A DNA stretch of 5,394 bases from an uncultured Eubacterium sp. (GTDB lineage: Bacteria > Bacillota > Clostridia > Lachnospirales > Lachnospiraceae): assembly GCA_900550135.1 (NCBI GenBank), contig URQO01000085.1:1-5394 (forward strand). Reading direction: 5' to 3'. The position numbers and the translations under genes were made by a program. Positions 1 through 5,108 of the stretch are shown in pieces. The notes under the pieces are model-generated. The model did no database searches. It was not told the DNA's origin and saw only the letters and a list, made by a program, of their open reading frames with translations. Position 1 is the stretch's first letter. Each line of letters starts with the position of its first letter.

Positions 1-652
1 CCTGATCCCAGTCACCACGCTGTTTTAAGAGCTCCTCAACTTCCATTCCTGCGTCAAATACTTTCGATGCAATATCCTCACCTTTAGCAATCTTATTCCA
101 AGTTTCATTCTTATCGAAAAAATTTTCCTTCATTTTTTTCTTTGCATCACCAGGTTTGATTTTGTTTATATCCTTAACTTCCACATTGTCTCCGTATATG
201 CTTTTTTGAAGTTTAAAGACATATTTTGCTGAGGTTTTTGCAAATTCACTCTCGTAATCATCACTGTCATATTCATATGATAACCAGTTCATTATCAATG
301 ACTCATACATTATCTGTTCCCAGTTAACCAAATCTACAAAGTCTGAGTCCAGGCATTTTTTTGTATTTTTCCAAAATACTGATCCTACAATTAGCCATTT
401 TTTATCTATAATACCTTCTGAAATTTTTTTATATGTGAATTCATATGTAATAGGATTTCCTGAGGAATTAATCATACTCACATTTTGTCCATCCGGTGTT
501 TTATATTGTCCTAAAATGAAATCTGCTACATATTGATCTGCATTTGTATAAAAATTACTATTCTTAGCATTGGCAGGTGTATAAGATATTATGCTGACAA
601 CACACACTAATGCCATAAATACTCCTAATAATTTACTAATTATATTTCTCAT
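1..652 (-). CDS. secreted protein of unknown function, 3' end outside window
   Basis: About 217 codons are open from an ATG at 650-652 to the window edge, so the C-terminus is missing. The start follows an AAAGGAG ribosome site 11 nt upstream, and an in-frame TAA lies two codons before the ATG, which fixes it. The first 29 residues form a clear Sec signal peptide: MRN-, a lysine, a hydrophobic core (LLGVFMALVCVVSII) and the likely cleavage site Ala-Asn-Ala before Lys30. The mature part is polar, rich in Lys, Asp, Tyr and Trp, with no metal-binding or catalytic motif that I recognise. No lipobox cysteine follows the signal peptide, so a secreted soluble or wall-associated protein is likelier than a lipoprotein. 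It lies 69 bp downstream of the membrane zinc-ribbon gene on the same strand and is probably cotranscribed with it through a hairpin (682-707). Function unknown. Confidence 0.82.
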   Translation of the reverse strand, partial: MRNIISKLLGVFMALVCVVSIISYTPANAKNSNFYTNADQYVADFILGQYKTPDGQNVSMINSSGNPITYEFTYKKISEGIIDKKWLIVGSVFWKNTKKCLDSDFVDLVNWEQIMYESLIMNWLSYEYDSDDYESEFAKTSAKYVFKLQKSIYGDNVEVKDINKIKPGDAKKKMKENFFDKNETWNKIAKGEDIASKVFDAGMEVEELLKQRGDWDQ

Positions 653-681
653 ATGTTATGTTACTCCTTTATATTTAATAA

Positions 682-707
682 GGCAATGAACTATACAATT
701 CATTGCC
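682..707 (-). terminator. perfect 9-bp hairpin between genes, weak terminator or processing element
   Basis: GGCAATGAA and TTCATTGCC form a perfect 9-bp stem around an 8-nt loop in the 69-bp gap between the membrane zinc-ribbon gene and the secreted-protein gene. On the minus-strand transcript the stem is followed by UUAUUAAAUAU, a broken U-tract, so termination would be partial at best. It may lower expression of the downstream secreted protein relative to the upstream genes, or mark an mRNA processing or stability site. The dyad itself is certain; its role is inferred. Confidence 0.5.
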
Positions 708-721
708 CCACATACTATATA

Positions 722-1420
722 TTAAAGCGCATCATCGTCAGCCAAATACCATGATTTTCCAATTTTTACAACATCCACTTTGACAGTAGTTGTTTTTTCA
801 TCATTGGTGTCTCCTGATATTTTCAACTTTACCTTTATAGTTTTTGCCTCACTAATATCATCTATATCAAAATCGTCTTTTATATCATCCAAATCATCAT
901 CTACTATATTTTCTTCTCCTATAATGTCGTATGACAATTTCCAATCCTTTCCATACTTATCCTCAATCTGATCCATACTGTCTTGTAATCGCTCATTAAC
1001 AGAATCAATATATTTATCTAATTCCTCATCTGACAGACCTTCTTTTTCAACTTCTTTTTCCCACCATTCTTTTGGAAGCAGGTCTATTACTTCCTGTGCA
1101 TCTGCATGGTATATACCATCAATATATTTGTCTATAACCTTTTCATAGCTTCTTCCACTAAACAAGTTAAATCCTAAAATAATAATTGCGACAACCACTA
1201 CAGCCGACACTGCAATTCCTATTGTTCTGTTTCTATTAGTTGCTTTTACTGTTTCTGTTATCTTTTGTTCAAAACTATTATCGCTGATGCTATTGTTGTT
1301 ATTAAAACTATTTGCATTGTTAGAATTACTACTATCACTCTCACTTTTCAACAATTGACCACATTTTCTACAAAATCTTCCATTATCTGAATTTTCAGTT
1401 CCACAATTTCCACAATACAT
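722..1420 (-). CDS. membrane-anchored zinc-ribbon protein with extracytoplasmic domain
   Basis: The protein has 232 residues and starts at an ATG preceded by AGGAGG with 8-nt spacing. Residues 3-20 form a zinc ribbon (Cys3-x2-Cys6-x10-Cys17-x2-Cys20). A Ser/Asn-rich low-complexity linker (about 26-50) and a basic stretch (NRNR, 62-65) follow, then one membrane helix at about 67-87. The positive residues before the helix predict a cytoplasmic zinc ribbon and an external C-terminal domain. The outer part (90-232) is helical and acidic at first, with an Asp-rich run at 173-188, and ends in beta-like segments (TIKVKLKISG, TTTVKVDVVK, KSWYLAD). This pattern recalls the NTF2-like/DUF4878-type folds often attached to such anchors, but that match is an inference. 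It follows the double zinc-ribbon gene by 85 bp with no convincing terminator between, so the two are probably cotranscribed. Role unknown; the layout suggests an envelope function. Confidence 0.88.
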   Translation of the reverse strand: MYCGNCGTENSDNGRFCRKCGQLLKSESDSSNSNNANSFNNNNSISDNSFEQKITETVKATNRNRTIGIAVSAVVVVAIIILGFNLFSGRSYEKVIDKYIDGIYHADAQEVIDLLPKEWWEKEVEKEGLSDEELDKYIDSVNERLQDSMDQIEDKYGKDWKLSYDIIGEENIVDDDLDDIKDDFDIDDISEAKTIKVKLKISGDTNDEKTTTVKVDVVKIGKSWYLADDDAL

Positions 1421-1505
1421 AATTTTTTCCTCCTACTGTGTTTTTTATTTAGATTTTTTTAATCTGTTTTTATTACCGAATATTTTATATAATTGTTATT
1501 ACGTT

Positions 1506-2024
1506 CTATTCGTTTGATGATTCCTGACATTCTGTATCATTTTCCTTAATTGTTTCCTCTGTGTGACTTTCATTTTCCACATATCCTACTTGAGTACCAC
1601 AATTTGTACAGAACTTTAATCCAGGCTCCATAGGATTACCACAATTTCTGCAAAATATTTTGTTGCTCTCCTGAGGTATGACTGTTCCACATGAACTACA
1701 GAATTGATTATCCTTTGGAACCTCTGCTCCACAATTTGGACAAGTGTTCGTTTTCTTTAATTCCTGAATCTGCTTTTTGTATTCTTCAATTCTTTTTTCT
1801 GTTTCGACTACAAACTGAACCATTTGTGCAAATTCCGGTTCATAATCATATGTATGCTTTTCAACATACAACTTTCCTATCTGACAATATGCATTTTCAA
1901 GCTTTTTTTCCTCATCAGATATTTGTGAATTAATCTTGACCTTGTCTGACACCTCCTTTGTTTTTTGTAATGTCTTTTGACCTACATCTGATACCTTTTT
2001 CCCGATATCGTCAAAAAATCCCAT
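1506..2024 (-). CDS. double zinc-ribbon protein with N-terminal coiled coil
   Basis: The protein has 172 residues. Its ATG at 2022-2024 follows AAAGGAGG with 7-nt spacing, a strong site that fixes the start. The N-terminus (MGFFDDIGKKVSDVGQ) is amphipathic. Residues about 15-92 are charged and helical, probably a coiled coil. Two zinc ribbons follow with identical spacing: Cys95-x2-Cys98-x10-Cys109-x2-Cys112 and Cys125-x2-Cys128-x10-Cys139-x2-Cys142. The tail (150-172) is acidic and rich in Glu, Asn and Ser. There is no signal peptide or membrane helix, so it should be cytoplasmic. Such proteins are common in Clostridia and usually have no assigned function; the ribbons more likely mediate protein contacts or stability than catalysis. 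It is the first gene after the strong operator-controlled promoter at 2166-2194 and probably leads the operon with the membrane zinc-ribbon gene. The two proteins carry the same type of ribbon and may act together. Confidence 0.88.
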   Translation of the reverse strand: MGFFDDIGKKVSDVGQKTLQKTKEVSDKVKINSQISDEEKKLENAYCQIGKLYVEKHTYDYEPEFAQMVQFVVETEKRIEEYKKQIQELKKTNTCPNCGAEVPKDNQFCSSCGTVIPQESNKIFCRNCGNPMEPGLKFCTNCGTQVGYVENESHTEETIKENDTECQESSNE

Positions 2025-2159
2025 GTCTTAACCTCCTTTTTAATATTGTTACTTATACTTATTCAATAGTTACTAATAAGTTTCTATTGCTATATACTCA
2101 CATCATTATTCCATCTTGTATATATATCAAACACCGTTCAAATATTGTCGTACTAAATT
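2025..2159 (-). promoter_or_regulatory. long untranslated leader of the zinc-ribbon operon
   Basis: From the predicted start near 2159 the mRNA would have about 135 nt before the ATG. It has no usable small reading frame; the ATGs inside are followed by stops within one or two codons. One symmetrical hairpin is visible at 2064-2089: CAATAG pairs with CTATTG, then a 2x2 internal loop, then ACT pairs with AGT around a 4-nt loop. No known riboswitch was recognised. The ribosome site (2032-2039) lies outside the hairpin. Confidence 0.45.
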
Positions 2160-2173
2160 AAGCCAATTATACC
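2145..2173 (+). promoter_or_regulatory. possible promoter of the HTH gene
   Basis: TTGTCG (2145-2150) and TATACC (2168-2173) are spaced by 17 bp, each matching four of six consensus bases. This gives a start near 2180, about 58 nt before the HTH start codon. The -10 overlaps both the divergent zinc-ribbon -10 and the left arm of the inverted repeat, so a protein bound there would block both directions. The match is weak. TATAGT at 2186-2191 is an alternative -10 without a good -35. Confidence 0.33.
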
Positions 2174-2194
2174 TAATATCTTAGGTATAGTCAA
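2166..2194 (-). promoter_or_regulatory. strong sigma-A promoter of the zinc-ribbon operon
   Basis: On the minus strand TTGACT (2194-2189) is followed after exactly 17 bp by TATAAT (2171-2166), which is 5/6 plus 6/6 consensus at ideal spacing. Predicted transcription starts near 2159 and reads into the double zinc-ribbon gene. The spacer is almost wholly occupied by a perfect inverted repeat, so the promoter should be strong unless repressed. Confidence 0.8.
2168..2189. promoter_or_regulatory. 9-bp perfect inverted repeat, probable repressor operator
   Basis: TATACCTAA and TTAGGTATA form a perfect dyad around a 4-bp centre (TATC). It runs from inside the -10 to the first base of the -35 of the zinc-ribbon promoter, a classic repressor position, and starts 49 bp upstream of the HTH start codon. 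No U-run follows on either strand, so it is not a terminator. The adjacent Xre-like gene is the natural candidate ligand, which would also give autoregulation. The dyad is seen; the partner is inferred. Confidence 0.72.
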
Positions 2195-2237
2195 TAAAAT
2201 CTATATGCCATATCCTTAAAGAATTAGGAGGATTATA

Positions 2238-2450
2238 ATGGATTATTCGTTTAAAATTTCATACGAACCACTGTGGAATACAATGAAGGAAAAAAATATT
2301 TCTACATATAAGCTCATTAACACTTATAAATTTAATAAGGGTACTTTATACCATTTAAAACGTGGCGATAATGTTAATATCTCCACCCTTGCATATTTAT
2401 GCAAAATATTAAACTGCTCTATAGAAGATGTCGTCAGTATAAAATACTAA
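2238..2450 (+). CDS. small Xre/Cro-like HTH transcriptional regulator
   Basis: The protein has 70 residues and a start codon 6 nt after AGGAGG (2226-2231). It is a single compact helix-turn-helix domain with no sensor or dimerisation extension. The N-terminal ISYEPLWNTMKEKNIS resembles the start of short Xre-type (HTH_26-like) regulators of Firmicutes. The HTH spans about residues 20-42, with NISTYKLINTYKF as helices 1-2 and NKGTLYHLKRG as the recognition helix. ISTLAYLCKILNCSIEDVV (48-66) is the typical closing helix pair of the family. It is the only plus-strand gene here and is divergent from the zinc-ribbon operon. The inverted repeat between them suggests it represses that operon and itself. 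Its 3' end faces the kinase gene and both share a bidirectional terminator. A LytTR-type promoter on the opposite strand (2473-2537) would produce antisense RNA across the whole gene. Confidence 0.9.
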   Translation: MDYSFKISYEPLWNTMKEKNISTYKLINTYKFNKGTLYHLKRGDNVNISTLAYLCKILNCSIEDVVSIKY

Positions 2451-2472
2451 TCAGATATCAGATTATGTATAA

Positions 2473-2478
2473 ATTATA
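2473..2478 (-). promoter_or_regulatory. extended -10 of an antisense promoter facing the HTH gene
   Basis: The minus strand carries TGTTATAAT, a perfect -10 with the TGn extension, giving a start near 2466, just beyond the HTH stop codon. There is no good -35 at 17 bp (AAATAC), as expected for an activator-dependent promoter. It lies exactly 25 bp downstream of the paired direct repeats at 2504-2537. The transcript would be antisense to the HTH gene and points towards the zinc-ribbon operon, with no minus-strand terminator seen in between. Confidence 0.6.
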
Positions 2479-2503
2479 ACATTCTTTATTCCATAGTATT
2501 TAA

Positions 2504-2537
2504 CCTGTTGTTACATTATTTCGACCAGTTATTACAT
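2504..2537 (-). promoter_or_regulatory. LytTR-type direct-repeat binding site, copy 2
   Basis: On the minus strand ATGTAATAACTGG (2537-2525) and ATGTAACAACAGG (2516-2504) are direct repeats with a 21-bp period, identical at 11 of 13 positions. Two helical turns between repeats places both on one DNA face, as is usual for LytTR dimers. Read on the other strand, the core CCAGTT-AT-TAC resembles AgrA/VirR-type boxes. The whole unit closely matches the one before the response-regulator gene, including the 8-bp spacer (6 of 8 bases). Confidence 0.68.
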
Positions 2538-2545
2538 ACAAAAAA

Positions 2546-2588
2546 AAAAAACAGTTCGCTCAATTTTAATTTGAACGAACTGTTTTTT
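2546..2588. terminator. bidirectional intrinsic terminator between kinase and HTH genes
   Basis: The core stem AACAGTTCG (2550-2558) / CGAACTGTT (2576-2584) extends outward by four A-T pairs. Past one mismatch it extends inward by four pairs (TCAA/TTGA) around a 7-nt loop. On the minus strand it is followed by a run of 12 U (2551-2540), an excellent terminator for the kinase operon; the kinase stop codon lies within the stem. On the plus strand six U close the HTH transcript. Confidence 0.93.
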
Positions 2589-4242
2589 AGTACAATGTAA
2601 GCATCAATTCAATCACAAATGAATCTCTATTATCCTTATACTCAATTACCCCATCATAATTATCCACTATGCCTTTGATTCTTTTCATTCCAAGACCATG
2701 CTCCCCTGTCTTTTTCGTTTTAAATTTTGATTTAATAGGATGTTCTGATAATGCTTTACTATTTTCTATTGTTATCATCCAAAAATTCGCCCTGAAAAAT
2801 GTATCTATTTTGATATACTTTTTACCAGCGTCTATTCGTTGACACGCCTCAATGGCATTGTCTATAAGGTTTCCGAATATTTCCACAATATCAATTTTTC
2901 TAATAGACTTTTCTGACGGAAGATTAATATTCCAATTTGTATGTATTTCCTGTTCCTGACATTTTTTGTCCTTATAGTTTAACATTACGTCAAGCACTTC
3001 ATCATCACCATATTTCTTTTCAACAGATTGCATCATTTTCGATAATCTTTCGATTTGTTTCTGTCCTACACAATCCTCATTATTTTCCGAAATGCTTTCT
3101 TCTATTGTATTTTTAATCTGCATCCATTTTTCATCTGATTCTTTTCCTTCTGTTATTGCTCTTTGCATATTGCTATTGTCCCTTTGTTCCAATATAATTA
3201 TCAAAACATAATAAACACTTTCTGTTACTATCAATATAATTACAAGAATGTTGATCCATTTCATAACTACATTTCCACTAATGTAATAACTTAATAACAT
3301 AGACATTAAAAGTGCCATAGGCAATGCAAAGTATCCGCATTTTTTTATGAAACCTATAAATTTAGAATGCTCCTCTTTTATAGCCTCTTTTTCCTGATGA
3401 GTTTTTTCAAAATATGCATTATAATCTGATATCAATTCTTTCTTATACGCAATCTGTTCTTTGTTCATTCCCTGTGCCGACAATCCCTGCATTACCTGAA
3501 TGTGATTTGCCAAATCGTGCCTGATATTTTTAATAATCATTTCTCTACGATACATTTCTTCATATGTGTAGTATTCTGATTCTATGATATTTTCATAATA
3601 CGCATTGTCTTTTTCTATTTTCTTTTTCTTATATAAAATTGATATGGTAATTAAAGCACATACACAAAGTACCATTATTTTATAAGACTCCTTATGAATT
3701 TCCAATGGCATTTTACCAATACACATTCCAAATGAAATAGTTGCCTCAAATGCCGCTATGGACCATAATATTACTCTGCTTATTTTATATGGAATAAGTT
3801 CAAATACACCTATTTTTATAATAAAACACACTATTGTTATGGATATAATAAGACTCCAATAATCATTAGCCTGTAGCATAACATCCATTAAAGAGCTGTT
3901 TGCATTCCACTTTCTGCTGCTAATCAACGAATATATATATTCCAGTACATTCATCAATCCCCAATTAATATAATAGTAAAATATACTTTTAAGATATGTT
4001 CTTTCACCATCATCAGTCCACTTAACACACAGTAAAAATCTAATAAAATACGCTTCCAATACACATATTAAAATTCCAATAGAATAATAATGTTTTTGTA
4101 GTTGTATACTCAACATATTTACTGCTATATATATGATTCCTGACATTAATCCTAACTTAACTTTGTTTTTTTCTTCATCACATATTAAATACAAAATAAT
4201 CCCAACTACAAATGCAATTTTTATAACCATTATTAACTCCAT
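2587..4242 (-). CDS. AgrC-like membrane sensor histidine kinase (GHKL) with extra membrane insertion
   Basis: The protein has 551 residues. Residues 1-205 hold about seven hydrophobic segments (near 5-22, 30-50, 55-73, 84-107, 128-150, 156-176, 188-204), a sensor like those of AgrC/ComD-type peptide-sensing kinases. A coiled linker leads to the phosphoacceptor motif RHDLANHIQ with His242. The ATPase domain has the N-box NLIDNAIEAC (Asn458, Asn462) and the G-box GEHGLGMKRI (513-522), placing it in the HATPase_c_5/GHKL group. Unusually, two more membrane helices (about 299-321 and 326-352) plus a charged helical stretch lie between His242 and the second dimerisation helix (about 400-431, with EVLDVMLNYKDKK). 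The gap is some 115 residues longer than in staphylococcal AgrC. The gene begins 9 nt after the response-regulator stop, with GGGGG as ribosome site. Met5 (4230), preceded by GGAG at 6 nt, is an alternative start. The signal is unknown; no peptide precursor or AgrB gene is in the window. Confidence 0.92.
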   Translation of the reverse strand: MELIMVIKIAFVVGIILYLICDEEKNKVKLGLMSGIIYIAVNMLSIQLQKHYYSIGILICVLEAYFIRFLLCVKWTDDGERTYLKSIFYYYINWGLMNVLEYIYSLISSRKWNANSSLMDVMLQANDYWSLIISITIVCFIIKIGVFELIPYKISRVILWSIAAFEATISFGMCIGKMPLEIHKESYKIMVLCVCALITISILYKKKKIEKDNAYYENIIESEYYTYEEMYRREMIIKNIRHDLANHIQVMQGLSAQGMNKEQIAYKKELISDYNAYFEKTHQEKEAIKEEHSKFIGFIKKCGYFALPMALLMSMLLSYYISGNVVMKWINILVIILIVTESVYYVLIIILEQRDNSNMQRAITEGKESDEKWMQIKNTIEESISENNEDCVGQKQIERLSKMMQSVEKKYGDDEVLDVMLNYKDKKCQEQEIHTNWNINLPSEKSIRKIDIVEIFGNLIDNAIEACQRIDAGKKYIKIDTFFRANFWMITIENSKALSEHPIKSKFKTKKTGEHGLGMKRIKGIVDNYDGVIEYKDNRDSFVIELMLTLY

Positions 4243-4251
4243 ATTTTCCCC

Positions 4252-4947
4252 CTAACTCATTACATGTCTCATAAAATTTTCTTTTACCGATTTATAATTG
4301 GAGCGACTTATGGGAACACAATCTCCTGTAGACAATACTATTTCTGTTTTGGAAATCTTGTGAATATAATTCATATTCACAACGTAACTCTTATGGCAAC
4401 TAAAAAAATTATCCGTAAGTGAAGTTTTAAACTCTTTCATCGACATATAAATTTCGTATTTTCCATCAATAGTATGAATTACAACTTTTCTCTTATTACT
4501 TTCCACAAAACATATATTTTTACAATCTATATTGTATATATTTCCATTAGCTACAATCTTGATATGCTTTGAATGACACTTTTCAATAAAGTCCTGTGCC
4601 CTATTTAGTGCATCTTTTATCCTTTCATCGCCAAATGGTTTCGTCAACATATAGATAGGCTTAATTCTGAATATCTCTTGAGCAAATTCTGTATAACCGG
4701 TTATAAATATAATCGGAATATACGGATGTTCCTTTTGAATTTTACATGCCAAATCAATTCCATTTCCATCTTCTAATAAAATATCTAAAAATATTAAATC
4801 AGGTATATCTGTTTCTAACATATTTTCTAACATTTTTAATGTTCTCACTGTTTCAATTTCCCACTGTTTTGGTTGTAACTCTTGAATTTTATTTTCTAAT
4901 TCTTTCAATATATTTTCTTCATCATCACATATTATTATCTTATTCAT
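4252..4947 (-). CDS. LytTR-family response regulator (AgrA/VirR type)
   Basis: The protein has 231 residues when started at the ATG of 4945-4947, which follows GGAGGG (4963-4958). The same frame is open for 39 more codons, but those overlap a hairpin and the promoter and are not expected to be translated. The receiver domain (1-120) has Asp8-Asp9, phosphoacceptor Asp55 in LIFLDILLEDGNG, Thr83 and Lys103 in LTKPFG, all canonical. The C-terminal LytTR DNA-binding domain (about 127-229) shows the family marks FFSCHKSYVVNMNYI (181-195) and VPISRSNYK (211-219). It should be phosphorylated by the kinase encoded 9 nt downstream. LytTR proteins bind 9-13-bp direct repeats spaced two helical turns apart; such repeats occur just upstream of its own promoter (5072-5105) and at 2504-2537. 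Autoactivation and control of the antisense promoter are therefore likely. Confidence 0.94.
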   Translation of the reverse strand: MNKIIICDDEENILKELENKIQELQPKQWEIETVRTLKMLENMLETDIPDLIFLDILLEDGNGIDLACKIQKEHPYIPIIFITGYTEFAQEIFRIKPIYMLTKPFGDERIKDALNRAQDFIEKCHSKHIKIVANGNIYNIDCKNICFVESNKRKVVIHTIDGKYEIYMSMKEFKTSLTDNFFSCHKSYVVNMNYIHKISKTEIVLSTGDCVPISRSNYKSVKENFMRHVMS

Positions 4948-4978
4948 AATATTGTTTCCCTCCAGCATTTTATCCCAC

Positions 4979-5020
4979 AAAAAAAGTATGACCAAACATA
5001 TTATCGTTTTGCCATACTTT
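4979..5020 (-). terminator. promoter-proximal intrinsic terminator or attenuator in the regulator leader
   Basis: On the minus strand AAAGTATG (5020-5013) pairs with CATACTTT (4990-4983). The stem continues through a G-U pair, a C-G pair, one A/G mismatch and AAAC/GTTT around an 8-nt loop. Seven U follow at 4985-4979, three of them inside the stem. It lies between the predicted transcription start (about 5030) and the response-regulator start codon. It would end readthrough from the nuclease-like gene and also attenuate the regulator's own promoter. On the plus strand no U-run follows. Confidence 0.72.
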
Positions 5021-5035
5021 ATACTCTTCATATAC

Positions 5036-5064
5036 ATTATATTATAGCATTTGTTACAAAGCAA
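5036..5064 (-). promoter_or_regulatory. promoter of the response-regulator/kinase operon
   Basis: Two overlapping -10 boxes are present on the minus strand. TATAAT at 5046-5041 carries the TGC extension (TGCTATAAT). TATAAT at 5041-5036 lies 17 bp from a poor -35, TTGCTT (5064-5059). Start sites near 5034 or 5029 are predicted. The extended -10 at 5041-5046 lies exactly 25 bp from the direct repeats at 5072-5105, the same geometry as the antisense promoter, so it is probably the activated one. Confidence 0.68.
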
Positions 5065-5071
5065 TCATTTA

Positions 5072-5105
5072 CAAATCGTTACATTATTCCTACCAGTTGT
5101 TACAT
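5072..5105 (-). promoter_or_regulatory. LytTR-type direct-repeat binding site, copy 1
   Basis: On the minus strand ATGTAACAACTGG (5105-5093) and ATGTAACGATTTG (5084-5072) are direct repeats with a 21-bp period, identical at 10 of 13 positions. They sit just upstream of the response-regulator promoter, where an activator would contact RNA polymerase, and begin only a few bases after the nuclease-like stop codon. A further GTAAC (5057-5053) lies between this site and the -10. The site probably mediates autoactivation by the LytTR regulator. Confidence 0.68.
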
Positions 5106-5108
5106 TTC

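Noticed and set aside
780..971. Plus-strand open frame opposite the membrane zinc-ribbon gene
   Set aside because: No ribosome site and low-complexity Ser/Phe-rich content, as expected for the reverse of a Lys/Asp/Glu-rich gene. The frames at 1691-1933, 1958-2161 and 4746-4949 were dropped for similar reasons.
1450..1475. Small inverted repeat AGATT/AATCT in the gap between the two zinc-ribbon genes as a terminator
   Set aside because: The stem is only 5 bp of mostly A-T pairs and has no U-run on the minus strand, so it should not end transcription.
2243..2317. 24-codon minus-strand frame inside the HTH gene, a hydrophobic peptide that could be a signal precursor made from the antisense RNA
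   Set aside because: No ribosome binding site precedes its ATG, it has no AgrD-like cysteine motif, and it is fully opposite a well-supported gene.
4967..5000. Alternative regulator promoter TTGGTC-17-TAAAAT downstream of the hairpin
   Set aside because: Its start would fall within the ribosome binding site at 4958-4963, leaving no usable leader.
4948..5064. 39-codon N-terminal extension of the response regulator
   Set aside because: It covers the promoter and the hairpin, the receiver domain begins properly at MNKIIICDDE, and GGAGGG lies before that inner ATG.
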